Shown here in pieces: positions 7,747 through 16,125 of a DNA stretch of 27,162 bases. Below the pieces are notes generated by a model. That model did not search any database and was not told where the DNA came from. It saw nothing but the letters and a program-made list of their open reading frames with translations. Positions within the stretch are counted from its first letter, which is position 1, and every line of letters starts with the position of its first letter. Origin of the DNA: Chloroflexota bacterium. GTDB taxonomy: Bacteria; Chloroflexota; Anaerolineae; J102. Made by a program: the position numbers and the translations under genes. The DNA is taken from assembly GCA_003353825.1 (NCBI GenBank), contig PIVW01000019.1:1-27162 (forward strand). The letters are read 5' to 3'.

Positions 7747-8826
7747 ATGACGAACCCTCCCGTTCCCCAAAAAAACAAACTCCAGTTAGGCGTACTTTTC
7801 GGTGGCCGTTCTGGCGAACATGATGTAAGCCTAATGAGCGTACAATCTGTACTGGAAGCGCTGGACAGAGATCGTTATGATATCCACCCCATTGGTATCG
7901 ATAAATCGGGTCGATGGATTTTCGAGGGCGATCCGCTGGAAACGCTGGTGTGTGGTGATGACGCGGCCGAGAACGCATCACTCTGGCCGGGCCCCAAACA
8001 ATTGGCCGGTATCGATGTGATTCTGCCCATGTTACATGGCACCTACGGAGAAGATGGCACGCTGCAAGGTTTACTCGATCTCAGCGGGATTCCTTATGTG
8101 GGTTGTGGTGTGCTGGCTTCATCTTTGGCGATGGACAAAGCGATATCAAAGGAAGTATTCAAGGCTCATGGCCTGGCGCAAACACCTTGGGCCGTGGTCT
8201 TTCGTAGCGGGTGGCAAGGGAATCCTGAAAACGTACTTGAACATTTGCAAAACTCGCTCGCCTATCCCATGTTTACAAAACCAGCTAACCTCGGGTCGAG
8301 TGTGGGCATCAGTTGTGCTACTGACAGGCAAGAATTAAGGGCTGGGATGGATGAAGCCTCTTTATTTGACCGAAAGATCGTAGTCGAACAGGGGGTGGCC
8401 AATGCCAGAGAGATCGAGATATCAGTGTTGGGAAACGACGACCCCATCGCCTCGATCCCCGGCGAAATCGTACCTGGCAATGATTTCTACGATTACAATG
8501 CCAAATATATCGATGGCACCAGTGATGCGCGTATTCCGGCACCGATCAGTGAGGAGCAGACCGCAACTATCCAAGAGATGGCGGTCCGTGCTTTTCGTGC
8601 TGTCGACAGCAGTGGGCTGGCCCGTGTAGATTTTCTGCTTGATGATGCCAGCGGCAAGATCTACCTGAATGAATTAAACACGATGCCAGGTTTCACCAGT
8701 ATCAGCATGTATCCCAAACTATGGGCGGCATCAGGCATGTCATACACAGCCTTACTCGATAAGCTCGTCGAGTTAGCACTCGAACGACACGCCGATGTCT
8801 CTCGAAACCGCACAACGTTCGCATAG
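7747..8826 (+). CDS. ddl: D-alanine--D-alanine ligase
   Basis: Ddl joins two D-alanines with ATP to supply the end of the peptidoglycan stem peptide. The 359-aa product shows LFGGRSGEHDVSL (17-29), HGTYGEDGTLQGLL (97-110), the ATP-grasp core TKPANLGSSVGIS (177-189), the omega-loop DFYDYNAKY (246-254), and NELNTMPGFTS (308-318). The Tyr in the FYDYNAKY segment is the residue that in known ligases goes with D-Ala-D-Ala rather than D-Ala-D-Lac specificity, so a vancomycin-type variant is unlikely. The ATG at 7747 is chosen by alignment of the GGRSGEH motif; a GTG at 7711 would add 12 residues. A 141-bp gap with short tandem repeats separates it from ftsQ. Confidence 0.95.
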   Translation: MTNPPVPQKNKLQLGVLFGGRSGEHDVSLMSVQSVLEALDRDRYDIHPIGIDKSGRWIFEGDPLETLVCGDDAAENASLWPGPKQLAGIDVILPMLHGTYGEDGTLQGLLDLSGIPYVGCGVLASSLAMDKAISKEVFKAHGLAQTPWAVVFRSGWQGNPENVLEHLQNSLAYPMFTKPANLGSSVGISCATDRQELRAGMDEASLFDRKIVVEQGVANAREIEISVLGNDDPIASIPGEIVPGNDFYDYNAKYIDGTSDARIPAPISEEQTATIQEMAVRAFRAVDSSGLARVDFLLDDASGKIYLNELNTMPGFTSISMYPKLWAASGMSYTALLDKLVELALERHADVSRNRTTFA

Positions 8827-8914
8827 AATCATGTGTTGTATCGTAAACCAGGAAACCTGAACACCAGAAAACCAGGTAAATTTCGCCCCACTATTGGCTT
8901 TGCCGGCACATCCC

Positions 8915-8938
8915 GGTCTACCGGTCTACAGATCTACC
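8915..8938 (+). repeat. Short tandem 8-bp repeat between ddl and ftsQ
   Basis: Three near-identical 8-mers stand head to tail: GGTCTACC, GGTCTACA and GATCTACC. Two more degraded units may follow (CTTACC, GATACC to about 8952). The repeat ends about 30 bp before the ftsQ start. No function is evident; it could be replication slippage. Confidence 0.6.
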
Positions 8939-8967
8939 GCCTTACCGATACCTAACCCACAAACACA

Positions 8968-9843
8968 GTGACAGAAATGACAGGCGAGAGCACATCCCCC
9001 AAGCGGCGAAATAAGTCTATATCGAAGCGACGTGCGAGTAGTCGTCGTTACAACAGCCCATCTGTGCCGGTTCTCAGCCCCCGAAGGCTGTTTAGGGGAA
9101 AACGCAAAGGTGCGCGAGCTCGCAAGACCCAGCGCTTTGCCTGGCTGCATCGTGCTAAGCATCGATCCTGGCATATTTCACATTTCGCAGCTATGTTCTT
9201 GCTTATTGTTGCTATTACTGCCACCCTATATGTTTTTGCAAGTATCGATTTTTGGGTATACTCTGCTCATGTCGAAAATAATCGTTACACACCTGCCCAC
9301 CAGATTTACAAACAGGCAGGCATTCATGGTTATAGCATTTTCTTTGTCAATCCGGGCAAGGTTCGTGAGAGGCTCATAGCGCTCGATTATGTTCGAGATG
9401 CTGTTGTAGATGCACAACTTCCGGCGTCAGTACATATCCGCCTGATCGAACGTGAGCCTTCTATCCAATATCAAGTCTTAGGCGAGAGGCGTTGGATCGA
9501 CAGAGAGGGTTTCATTACCCCTGCGGCCGACGACAGAGAAGGTCTGATTGAACTAATCGACGATGACTCTGCTGCCAGTAAGGATGGCCGCACCATCGAT
9601 GTTGAGGTAATGACAGCGATCCAACACATCACAAAACGCCTGCCCCGGGTAACTATGTTTCGATACCAGCAGCCCTTCGGACTCTACTTTATCAGCCCCG
9701 AAGGTTGGCAAGTCTATCTCGGCACCGCCGATGCAATGGACGACAAACTGGCGAATTGGGAATCTATTCGCAAACGTGTTCTGCAAGAACGCACTGATGT
9801 ACATGAAGTTGATCTTCGCTACGAGAGACCTTATTGGCGCTAG
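8968..9843 (+). CDS. ftsQ: Cell division protein FtsQ/DivIB (POTRA domain)
   Basis: FtsQ is a bitopic divisome scaffold. The 291-aa product has a basic cytoplasmic N terminus (residues 10-70, rich in Arg and Lys), one membrane helix (about 71-92), then a POTRA-type domain (about 95-165, with YKQAGIHGYSIFFVNPGKVRERL and VRDAVVDAQLPASVHIRLIEREP), and a beta domain with the family phrase WIDREGFI (about 176-183). The C terminus lacks a second membrane segment, as expected. The start is uncertain: GTG at 8968, or ATG at 8977, three codons later and equally lacking a clear ribosome-binding site. It lies between ddl and ftsA, the usual position. Sequence similarity in this family is always low, so the call rests on architecture plus context. 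Confidence 0.88.
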   Translation: MTEMTGESTSPKRRNKSISKRRASSRRYNSPSVPVLSPRRLFRGKRKGARARKTQRFAWLHRAKHRSWHISHFAAMFLLIVAITATLYVFASIDFWVYSAHVENNRYTPAHQIYKQAGIHGYSIFFVNPGKVRERLIALDYVRDAVVDAQLPASVHIRLIEREPSIQYQVLGERRWIDREGFITPAADDREGLIELIDDDSAASKDGRTIDVEVMTAIQHITKRLPRVTMFRYQQPFGLYFISPEGWQVYLGTADAMDDKLANWESIRKRVLQERTDVHEVDLRYERPYWR

Positions 9844-9872
9844 TAGCACCTATACCCTAAAAACCCCCTATC

Positions 9873-11087
9873 GTGACTGAAATCATCACTGCCATAGATG
9901 TTGGCACAACCAAGATTTGCACATTCATTGCAGAAACAACGCCAGAAGGCCAACTGCGGTTGATTGGCGCGGGTAGTACTCGTAGCCAGGGCCTCCGCAA
10001 GGGGGTTGTTGTCAATGTGTCGGCTGCCACCCAGGCGATCACAGAATCGATCGAACGGGCGGAACAGATCGCAGGCGTTACCGTACGTAGCGCTTACGTG
10101 GGCATCGTTGGCGGCCATATCAGCTCTCATAACAGCACAGGAGCGGTGGCTATCCCTCGCGGACGTAGCATTACCCGCCACGATGTTGATCGTGCTCTGG
10201 ATGCAGCACGCGCCATACCTGTGCCCAGTGATCGCGAGATTATCCACACCATCGCTCGTACCTTTACGGTCGACGAACAGGAAGGGGTTACAGAACCGGT
10301 GGGCATGCACGGCTACCGACTAGAGGTCAATGCGCACGTTATCTCCGGCGCCACAGCAGCACTCAATAATCTCATCAAATGCATTCAAGGCAATGGTGTT
10401 GCCATCGATGAATTGGTACTCGAACCCCTTGCCAGCGGCGAGGCAGTGCTATCCCACGATGAACGAGAGATGGGCGTCGCAGTAGCCGATATGGGTGGTG
10501 GGACCACTGACATCGCCCTCTATCTCGACGGATCAGTCTGGCACACTGTGGTATTGGATGTCGGTGGAGATAATCTGACACGCGATCTGGCCATGGGCTT
10601 GCGCGCACCTTTCGACACAGCAGAAAAACTAAAAATCCAATACGGTCACACGTTACCCGATTGGATTCCTGAAGATGATATTGTCAGTGCTTCTTCCTTT
10701 GGCGACACGCAGTCTCAACCAATTTCCCGCCGGTTTATGGCCGAGATACTGGAAGCGAGGAGCGAAGAGATTCTACAAATGATCCTGCGTGAGATCAGGC
10801 GATCTGGTTACGATGGCATGTTGTCGGCCGGCGTTGTCTTGACGGGAGGATCGGCACAGCTTCAAGGACTCAAAGAGATGGGCCGGGGCATTTTCCGCTT
10901 ACCGGTACGCACGGGGTCGCCTAATAGCATCGGCAATGCGCAACGTAAGTGGCTGACCCCGGCTAATGCCTGTGGTTTCGGGCTTCTGCTATGGGCCCAA
11001 CGCCACGATCCCTACGAGAGCACGCGGCGCAATTCACCACTGACGCCCCGCATGCGCCAGTGGTTGCAAAGCCTTTTGCCAGGATAG
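9873..11087 (+). CDS. ftsA: Cell division protein FtsA (actin-like FtsZ anchor)
   Basis: FtsA is an actin-fold ATPase that ties FtsZ filaments to the membrane and recruits later divisome proteins. The 404-aa product has phosphate loop 1 AIDVGTTK (7-14), an SHS2/1C subdomain (about 83-165, in the position unique to FtsA), phosphate loop 2 ADMGGGTTDIAL (205-216), and the adenosine motif VLTGGSAQLQG. The last residues PRMRQWLQSLLPG form a short amphipathic helix, as expected for the FtsA membrane-targeting sequence. The start is GTG at 9873, with no strong ribosome-binding site, 29 bp after ftsQ. An exact DnaA-box 9-mer (10240-10248) lies within the gene. Confidence 0.95.
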   Translation: MTEIITAIDVGTTKICTFIAETTPEGQLRLIGAGSTRSQGLRKGVVVNVSAATQAITESIERAEQIAGVTVRSAYVGIVGGHISSHNSTGAVAIPRGRSITRHDVDRALDAARAIPVPSDREIIHTIARTFTVDEQEGVTEPVGMHGYRLEVNAHVISGATAALNNLIKCIQGNGVAIDELVLEPLASGEAVLSHDEREMGVAVADMGGGTTDIALYLDGSVWHTVVLDVGGDNLTRDLAMGLRAPFDTAEKLKIQYGHTLPDWIPEDDIVSASSFGDTQSQPISRRFMAEILEARSEEILQMILREIRRSGYDGMLSAGVVLTGGSAQLQGLKEMGRGIFRLPVRTGSPNSIGNAQRKWLTPANACGFGLLLWAQRHDPYESTRRNSPLTPRMRQWLQSLLPG

Positions 11088-11095
11088 GCCAATTA

Positions 11096-11108
11096 ATCGT
11101 TAAACGAT
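11096..11108. repeat. 13-bp perfect palindrome after ftsA
   Basis: ATCGTT-A-AACGAT lies 8 bp behind the ftsA stop. It could be an operator half-site pair or a small hairpin; it has no T-run, so it is not an intrinsic terminator. It lies about 85 bp upstream of the proposed ftsZ promoter. Confidence 0.4.
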
Positions 11109-11192
11109 GTCACCTGGCACTGTTTCCAAGATCATGAGCCTCTGGCTATATATCACCATTTAAGCAATAGTTACCACTACACAAACCGCCGT

Positions 11193-11221
11193 TTGGGAAA
11201 TTGCACGCATCAGGGTATGAT
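11193..11221 (+). promoter_or_regulatory. Candidate sigma-70-type promoter of ftsZ
   Basis: TTGGGA (11193-11198), a 17-bp spacer, then TATGAT (11216-11221). The -10 has one mismatch to TATAAT and the spacer is ideal; the -35 matches four of six bases. Transcription would begin near 11228, giving a leader of about 68 nt before the ftsZ ATG. The spacer and -10 also contain a small inverted repeat, GCATCA...TGATGC (11207-11223). Confidence 0.5.
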
Positions 11222-11280
11222 GCTGATGAGTTTGTGCCTTTCCCCCAGTGCCTATCACCTGTGCACACATTTCGACCGTG

Positions 11281-11286
11281 AGGAGA
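11281..11286 (+). promoter_or_regulatory. Strong ribosome-binding site of ftsZ
   Basis: AGGAGA sits 9 nt before the ATG at 11296. It fixes the ftsZ start and rules out the in-frame GTG at 11248. It is the best ribosome-binding site in the dcw cluster, consistent with high FtsZ demand. Confidence 0.8.
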
Positions 11287-11295
11287 ATCGTAACC

Positions 11296-12369
11296 ATGAG
11301 TAGTTCATCCCGTGCCTATGTCGAGAATCTGGCCCAAATCAAAGTGATTGGGGTTGGTGGCGGTGGCAGCAATGCCGTCAATCGCATGATCACCGAGGGT
11401 ATCCAGGGCGTCGAGTTTGTCGTCGTCAACACAGATGCGCAGGCGCTCATGTTGGCCGAAGCACCGTTACGGATTCGTATCGGCGATAAGATCACCAAAG
11501 GCCTTGGCTCCGGTGGTGACCCCCAGATGGGCGAACAGGCCTCAGAAGAATCGGCCGAGGACCTCAAAGAGGTGCTGAAAGGCGCCGACATGATCTTCGT
11601 GACTGCCGGGTTGGGCGGAGGTACCGGTACAGGTGGCGCACCGGTTATCGCACGGCTTGCCCGCGAGACTGGCGCACTGACCATTGGTGTTGTTACCAAA
11701 CCATTTACCTTCGAGGGTTCGCGGCGACGGCAGTTGTCCGATGACGGTGTGGCAGCCTTGTCACAGCATGTCGACACTTTGATCGTCATCCCCAATGATC
11801 GGTTACTGCAAATCGTCGACAAACGGGCCAGTGTGCAAGAAGCATTTGCCACAGCAGATGATGTTTTGCGACAAGGTATACAGGGAATCAGTGAATTAAT
11901 CACCATCCCCGGCTTGATCAATCTGGACTTTGCCGATGTTCGCTCGATTATGAGTGAGGGTGGTGCTGCTCTGATGGCTATCGGCAGCAGCCGTGGCGAA
12001 AACCGAGCACAACAGGCGGCAGAAGAAGCCATCCACTCGCAACTACTCGATATCAGCATCGACGGCGCCCGGGGTATTCTGTTCAATGTGACGGGTGGTG
12101 AAGATATGAGCCTGTTCGAGGTCAACGAAGCGGCCGAGATCATCCGCCGTACAGCGCATCCCGACGCCAACATCATTTTCGGCGCTGTCATCGATCCCGG
12201 CCTCGACGATGAGATTCGCATTACGGTCATTGCAACGGGATTCGATTCCACTCAGGTTCAGCAGGAGCCGGCCACCTCTAAGACCATCGACTTCCCCTCT
12301 CGCCAGTATGATCCTGAGGATATCGATATCCCCGCCTTCCTGCGTCGTGCCCGCGGCCGCGACCAGTAA
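11296..12369 (+). CDS. ftsZ: Cell division GTPase FtsZ (tubulin homolog)
   Basis: FtsZ polymerises into the cytokinetic ring. The 357-aa product shows [15 protein letters not shown] (17-31), the tubulin signature [10 protein letters not shown] (107-116) for GTP, the NDRL base-contact region (167-170), and the T7 synergy loop around [11 protein letters not shown] (206-216) that completes the neighbouring subunit's active site. After a short linker the C-terminal peptide [16 protein letters not shown] (about 342-357) matches the D.D.PAFLR type used to bind FtsA and other partners. The linker is short and the tail basic. The gene has its own ribosome-binding site and a candidate promoter in the 208-bp gap after ftsA. 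It ends the dcw cluster. Confidence 0.98.
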   Translation: MSSSSRAYVENLAQIKVIGVGGGGSNAVNRMITEGIQGVEFVVVNTDAQALMLAEAPLRIRIGDKITKGLGSGGDPQMGEQASEESAEDLKEVLKGADMIFVTAGLGGGTGTGGAPVIARLARETGALTIGVVTKPFTFEGSRRRQLSDDGVAALSQHVDTLIVIPNDRLLQIVDKRASVQEAFATADDVLRQGIQGISELITIPGLINLDFADVRSIMSEGGAALMAIGSSRGENRAQQAAEEAIHSQLLDISIDGARGILFNVTGGEDMSLFEVNEAAEIIRRTAHPDANIIFGAVIDPGLDDEIRITVIATGFDSTQVQQEPATSKTIDFPSRQYDPEDIDIPAFLRRARGRDQ

Positions 12370-12384
12370 GCAAGCGAATGAAGT

Positions 12385-12418
12385 AGAGCGTCCGGTCTTC
12401 TCGCCGTCCAGACGCTCT
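12385..12418. terminator. Hairpin behind ftsZ, possible transcript end
   Basis: Perfect 8-bp arms AGAGCGTC and GACGCTCT are separated by 18 nt, 15 bp behind the ftsZ stop. No T-run follows, so it is at best a non-canonical terminator or a 3'-end stabilising stem. Confidence 0.4.
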
Positions 12419-12438
12419 CGTGATGGGTAGGGTGTGCG

Positions 12439-12478
12439 TTAAGGTTAAAACCCCCTTTTCCTCAGATTCTAACCTTAA
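12439..12478. repeat. Inverted repeat in the ftsZ-nrdR gap
   Basis: Perfect 9-bp arms TTAAGGTTA (12439-12447) and TAACCTTAA (12470-12478) flank a C/T-rich loop. A second inverted repeat, GGCGATTT (12487-12494) with AAATCGCC (12510-12517), follows directly. They may end the ftsZ transcript or be operator-like; the sequence does not decide. Confidence 0.4.
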
Positions 12479-12517
12479 AAATCATTGGCGATTTACCCGT
12501 ACTCTTCAAAAATCGCC

Positions 12518-12546
12518 TTGCTTCATGGTTTTGAGTGTGTTATACT
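12518..12546 (+). promoter_or_regulatory. Candidate nrdR promoter
   Basis: TTGCTT (12518-12523), a 17-bp spacer, and TATACT (12541-12546). The -10 has a single mismatch; the -35 is weak beyond TTG. A second TATACT (12559-12564) overlaps the first NrdR-box-like site and could be an alternative -10. The leader to nrdR would be about 200 nt. Confidence 0.4.
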
Positions 12547-12554
12547 TATCCACA
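12546..12554 (+). promoter_or_regulatory. Exact consensus DnaA box
   Basis: TTATCCACA is a perfect DnaA 9-mer. It touches the proposed -10 element and lies 5 bp before the first NrdR-box-like site. One such exact 9-mer is expected roughly every 130 kb on either strand of random sequence, so its position here is notable. DnaA control of ribonucleotide reductase genes is known from E. coli nrdAB; here it is inference. Confidence 0.5.
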
Positions 12555-12559
12555 GTGTT

Positions 12560-12575
12560 ATACTAGATATTGTGG
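12560..12575 (+). promoter_or_regulatory. NrdR box 1 (repressor site)
   Basis: ATACTAGATATTGTGG matches the 16-bp NrdR-box pattern ACACwATATaTwGTGT at 13 of 16 positions (from memory of the consensus). NrdR, encoded just downstream, represses ribonucleotide reductase genes through such paired sites. Confidence 0.65.
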
Positions 12576-12590
12576 TATACAAAGTTTCCA

Positions 12591-12606
12591 ACATGATATT
12601 TAGTAT
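12591..12606 (+). promoter_or_regulatory. NrdR box 2 (repressor site)
   Basis: ACATGATATTTAGTAT matches the NrdR pattern at 12 of 16 positions and starts exactly 31 bp after box 1. This is three helical turns and the usual spacing of tandem NrdR boxes. It overlaps a 6-bp inverted repeat ATGATA/TATCAT (12593-12609). Confidence 0.6.
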
Positions 12607-12753
12607 CATCAAACTATTTCCCCCCATCTATTAGCATTTAAGCCGAAAGACTTGATTAGCGTAGAGATACCCTAGCTACGAGACAATTTCGGGTCTTTTT
12701 TCGTCTCTGTCTGATGCGGGAAGCTGTTCGGACAGAGCATAGCGAAGTGTACG

Positions 12754-13200
12754 ATGAAATGTCCTCATTGTGATCACAAAAGATCGCGCGTAGTCGATAC
12801 CCGTGAATCGGGTGACGGTATCCGGCGACGTCGCCAATGTACAAATTGTAGCCAGCGTTTCACGACCTACGAGCAGATCAATACGGCAGTGCACATCGTC
12901 AAGACAGATGGCCGCCGTGAGCCTTTTGACCGGATTAAACTGCTCAATGGTATGCGTGTGGCCAGTGCCAAGCGCGCGGTCCCGGTGGCGCGTCTGGAGG
13001 AATTGGCAGATCAGATCGAGGAACATGTCTATGGTTCGGGCAGGGCGGAAATCGCCAGCAGTATTGTGGGGAACATGGTTTTAGATGGGTTAAAGCAAAT
13101 CGATCCGGTCGCTTATATTCGATTTGCCACCGTTTATATGGATCTGCGCGATCTAGAATCGGTGCGAGCAGAGCTTGACCGGTTGATGGGTAGAGCCTGA
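12754..13200 (+). CDS. nrdR: Transcriptional repressor of ribonucleotide reductase genes
   Basis: NrdR senses ATP/dATP and represses RNR genes by binding paired boxes. The 148-aa product has the N-terminal zinc ribbon (C3, C6, C29, C32, with MKCPHCDHKRSRVVDTRE) followed by RRRRQCTNCSQRFTTYE, then an ATP-cone domain (about residues 46-136, with VKTDGRREPFDRIKLLNGM). Length and layout match the family closely. The ribosome-binding site is weak. It lies 171 bp before nrdJ, its likely target, and behind two NrdR-box-like sites, so autoregulation of an nrdR-nrdJ unit is the simplest reading. Confidence 0.97.
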   Translation: MKCPHCDHKRSRVVDTRESGDGIRRRRQCTNCSQRFTTYEQINTAVHIVKTDGRREPFDRIKLLNGMRVASAKRAVPVARLEELADQIEEHVYGSGRAEIASSIVGNMVLDGLKQIDPVAYIRFATVYMDLRDLESVRAELDRLMGRA

Positions 13201-13357
13201 TAGCCGCGCACATCAACAGATATGCCATCGTTGCAGTGTCAAATCTGGCATAGCGCTGCATGGCTGACACGCATTGTTTGTTGCTGTAATTCTTATGCGA
13301 TCAGCGAGCGCCTTCCACGGTAGCAAACAGGACTTATAGAGGATTACCATTCAATAT

Positions 13358-13363
13358 GAGGAG
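13358..13363 (+). promoter_or_regulatory. Ribosome-binding site of nrdJ
   Basis: GAGGAG lies 8 nt before the ATG at 13372. It supports that start and efficient translation. Confidence 0.75.
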
Positions 13364-13371
13364 CACGAGGC

Positions 13372-15849
13372 ATGACACCCCCTACAGGCACATCCATCCT
13401 TGACAAGGGCTATCCCGACTACGTCAAGGATGCCCACATCCACATATCACCTAACAGTATGGAGGTGCTTCGTCGCCGCTACCTGCGCAAGGGCCTGGAC
13501 GGCGCCGCTACAGAAACGCCTGCACAGATGTTCTACCGTGTTGCGCGTCATCTGGGAAACGCAGAAGCTGACCTGGGGGGGAAAATTGAGCCGGCAACTC
13601 GTGAGTTCTATGATCTCCTGACAAGCCTGCGGTTTTTCCCGAATTCGCCCACCTTTACAGGCGCCGGCACACCTTTAGGACAATTGGCAGCCTGCTTTGT
13701 GTTACCTATCGAAGATGACATGGGCAAGCATCCTGATGGTATCTTCCAGACCATGCGCAACGCCGCCCTAATCCAGCAGACGGGTGGGGGCAATGGTTTC
13801 GGCTTTAGCCGGCTTCGGCCTCGAGGTGATTCGGTGATGACGTCGGCAGGTATCGCTACGGGTCCTGTTGGGTTTTTGGAAGCATACGACACGGCGTTTG
13901 GTGTGATCGCCCAAGGGGGGACGCGTCGAGGTGCAAATATGGCTGTCTTGCGCGTCGATCATCCCGATATAGAGGAGTTCATCATGTGCAAGTCGGAGGA
14001 AGGGAATATCTCGAACTTTAATATATCAGCAGGGATCACCGACGCTTTCATGGAAGCGGTCAGAGCCGACACGGATTTCGATCTCCTCAATCCTCGCACA
14101 GGTACCGTTATGCGTACTGTGCGGGCCAGAGATTTATTCGATAAAATCGCCACTTATGCCCATCGCAACGGTGAACCGGGCATGCTCTTCCTCGATGCTG
14201 CGAACAACACCAATCCTGTCCCCCATCTCTATGATCTGGAAGCGACCAATCCCTGCGGTGAGCAGTGGCTAGGGCCATACGAAAACTGCTGCTTGGGTTC
14301 TGTCAATTTAGCGCAACACATCACTGAAGAAGGGACGATTGATTGGGCAGCCCTTGAGCGTACAATCACCTCATCTACCCATTTTCTTGATAACGTCGTC
14401 GAAGCCAATGCCTATGTGCCGGCGGTTACTCAACTCAAAGAAGCCGCACATCGAGTCAGGCGTATTGGCTTGGGAATCATGGGCCTTGCCGATATCATGT
14501 ACCGGTTAGGCATCCGCTATGGAACAGATGAGGCGCAAGAACTGGCTGCACAAGTTATGGAATTCGTGCGTTTCCATGCCATGCGCAGTTCCATCGAACT
14601 GGCAAGAGATCGAGGACCTTTCCCTGCCATACGTAATTCTATTTACGATCCTACCGATCTCAAGTGGGAACCTCCGACACCGCTACAACCTTACACCCAT
14701 GATTTCGGTCGTCCACATCTCAACTGGGGCACGATTATAGTAGGACTTACATCACATGGCATACGTAATGGCGCCCAAACAACAATCGCTCCGACCGGCA
14801 CAATCGGGACGGTTACCGGTTGTGAAGGCTATGGTTGCGAACCTGTCTTTGCCCTCGCCTACACGCGTTATGTCAAAGAAGCTGAAGGAGATGTCGCCCT
14901 TCCCTATGTCAGTCCCAACTTCCTCAAAGCATTGGAAGATGCCGATATCGTGGGTGACCAGCGCCAGCGCATCATCGACGAGATCTTGCATAGTGGCACA
15001 TGCCAAAGTGTCGAAGAATTACCCGAGCCTTTACTCCATGCCTTTGTCGTCAGTCAAGATGTTACACCGGACGAACATGTGCTCATGCAGGCGGCGCTCC
15101 AGCGTTTTGTCGATAATAGCATCTCCAAAACCTGTAACTTCCCCCCTGACGCCACCGTAGAAGATGTAATACAAGCCTATATCAATGCCTGGGAGTTGGG
15201 GTGCAAAGGCTTGACAGTGTATGTAACGGGCAGCCGCCAGGATGTCGTTCTTGAAACCAAGGCGACTGCTGAAGCCAAAACGGCCGTGGCTACGGTAGAC
15301 CTGGCAAACGAAGTCGAACCCGCCCCAGCCCTTATCTCACCCCGACGTCGTCGCCCCAATCACCTCACTGGCGTTACCTATCGCCGATCTACACCATTGG
15401 GCACGGCCTACATCACCGTAAACAGTACAGATGATGATGAACCCTTTGAAGTCTTTTTGAACGTTGGGAAAGCCGGCTCGGATGTCGCCGCTGTCTCTGA
15501 ATCGTTAGGTCGTCTCATCAGTTATTTGCTTCGTATGCCCAGCCCTCTGAGCCCCACCGAAAGGCTTCAACAGGTTACCTATCAGCTTGGCGGAATTGGC
15601 GGAGGCCGTCCCTTAGGATTCGGGCCCCAACGTGTGCGCTCATTACCCGATGCCATTGCTCAGATCCTGGCCGCATACCTCGACGAAGCGGAACTGCACG
15701 CCATTGCCAAGCCGGCCACCGTGCCATCCGAACAGATGGAACTTCCCCTCAACCAGATCGGCGATCTCTGTCCGGAGTGCGGCCAGGCATCTGTTATGTA
15801 TATCGAAGGCTGCAAGAAGTGTATCAATTGCGGTTACAGCGAATGTTGA
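13372..15849 (+). CDS. nrdJ: Adenosylcobalamin-dependent (class II) ribonucleotide reductase
   Basis: This enzyme reduces ribonucleotides to deoxyribonucleotides using a radical from coenzyme B12, so no separate small subunit is needed and oxygen is not required. In the 825-aa product C108 (QLAACFVLP) is the likely first redox cysteine. [14 protein letters not shown] (137-150) is typical of class II enzymes. The radical-site loop is NPCGEQ (293-298), with catalytic C295 and E297. After about residue 655 comes a TSCPD-type domain ([16 protein letters not shown], then [14 protein letters not shown]), and the end is a zinc ribbon with C800, C803, C814, C817, C820 and C825. No ATP-cone is present at the N terminus. 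It follows nrdR; no cobalamin riboswitch is recognisable upstream. Confidence 0.95.
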   Translation: MTPPTGTSILDKGYPDYVKDAHIHISPNSMEVLRRRYLRKGLDGAATETPAQMFYRVARHLGNAEADLGGKIEPATREFYDLLTSLRFFPNSPTFTGAGTPLGQLAACFVLPIEDDMGKHPDGIFQTMRNAALIQQTGGGNGFGFSRLRPRGDSVMTSAGIATGPVGFLEAYDTAFGVIAQGGTRRGANMAVLRVDHPDIEEFIMCKSEEGNISNFNISAGITDAFMEAVRADTDFDLLNPRTGTVMRTVRARDLFDKIATYAHRNGEPGMLFLDAANNTNPVPHLYDLEATNPCGEQWLGPYENCCLGSVNLAQHITEEGTIDWAALERTITSSTHFLDNVVEANAYVPAVTQLKEAAHRVRRIGLGIMGLADIMYRLGIRYGTDEAQELAAQVMEFVRFHAMRSSIELARDRGPFPAIRNSIYDPTDLKWEPPTPLQPYTHDFGRPHLNWGTIIVGLTSHGIRNGAQTTIAPTGTIGTVTGCEGYGCEPVFALAYTRYVKEAEGDVALPYVSPNFLKALEDADIVGDQRQRIIDEILHSGTCQSVEELPEPLLHAFVVSQDVTPDEHVLMQAALQRFVDNSISKTCNFPPDATVEDVIQAYINAWELGCKGLTVYVTGSRQDVVLETKATAEAKTAVATVDLANEVEPAPALISPRRRRPNHLTGVTYRRSTPLGTAYITVNSTDDDEPFEVFLNVGKAGSDVAAVSESLGRLISYLLRMPSPLSPTERLQQVTYQLGGIGGGRPLGFGPQRVRSLPDAIAQILAAYLDEAELHAIAKPATVPSEQMELPLNQIGDLCPECGQASVMYIEGCKKCINCGYSEC

Positions 15850-16065
15850 ACTGCAACTAATCCAAAATCCCGTTGAGTCACTGTTGGTTTCAATAGGATA
15901 TCGTGTGGTCCTGGAAAATCACGTGTTGCGTGTTGCGTGTGCTAACGAATCATGCCTTTCTAGTTGGAGTCACACAAATTCCGAAAGAGCCCCAATAGTT
16001 TTGGGTGTGTCCTAGATGAGTTATTGGCATGCCCATGTGCTCCGTTCTTTTGCCAGATTGAGAAT

Positions 16066-16086
16066 AAGGTTTTCCCAGAAAACCTT
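16066..16086. repeat. Perfect 9-bp hairpin in the nrdJ downstream gap
   Basis: The arms AAGGTTTTC and GAAAACCTT flank the 3-nt loop CCA. No T-run follows on either side that would make it a standard terminator. It may stabilise the nrdJ transcript end or belong to the repeat-rich patch. Confidence 0.5.
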
Positions 16087-16125
16087 GGGCTGAGCAGGAA
16101 AGGACATTAGGAAATAATAGATGTA

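Larger units (their letters stand above)
12370..12753. other. 384-bp regulatory gap between ftsZ and nrdR
   Basis: There is no gene here. In order it holds three inverted repeats without T-runs (12385-12418, 12439-12478 and 12487-12517), a promoter candidate, an exact DnaA box, two NrdR-box-like sites, and an AT-rich stretch to about 12640. From 12674 to 12705 the weak arms GAGAC/GTCTC flank a run of T; the stem is too short to call a terminator. Confidence 0.7.

Noticed and set aside
11316..12251. 311-aa open frame antisense to ftsZ
   Set aside because: Shadow of ftsZ; its Ser/Pro/Arg-rich composition is what the reverse strand of this codon usage gives, with no family resemblance.
10240..12554. 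Replication origin near ftsA-nrdR because of DnaA boxes
   Set aside because: Only two isolated exact boxes, no cluster, no AT-rich unwinding region beside a box array, and no dnaA/dnaN neighbour.
12674..12705. Intrinsic terminator before nrdR, with a run of T
   Set aside because: The stem next to the T-run is only about 4-5 bp (AGAC/GTCT), too weak to support the call.
13201..13371. Cobalamin riboswitch or NrdR boxes directly before nrdJ
   Set aside because: No B12-box-like sequence and no 16-bp site with an acceptable match; only short inverted repeats such as ATGCCA/TGGCAT.
15632..16015. 127-aa open frame across the nrdJ stop
   Set aside because: It starts inside nrdJ in another frame, and its composition is not protein-like.
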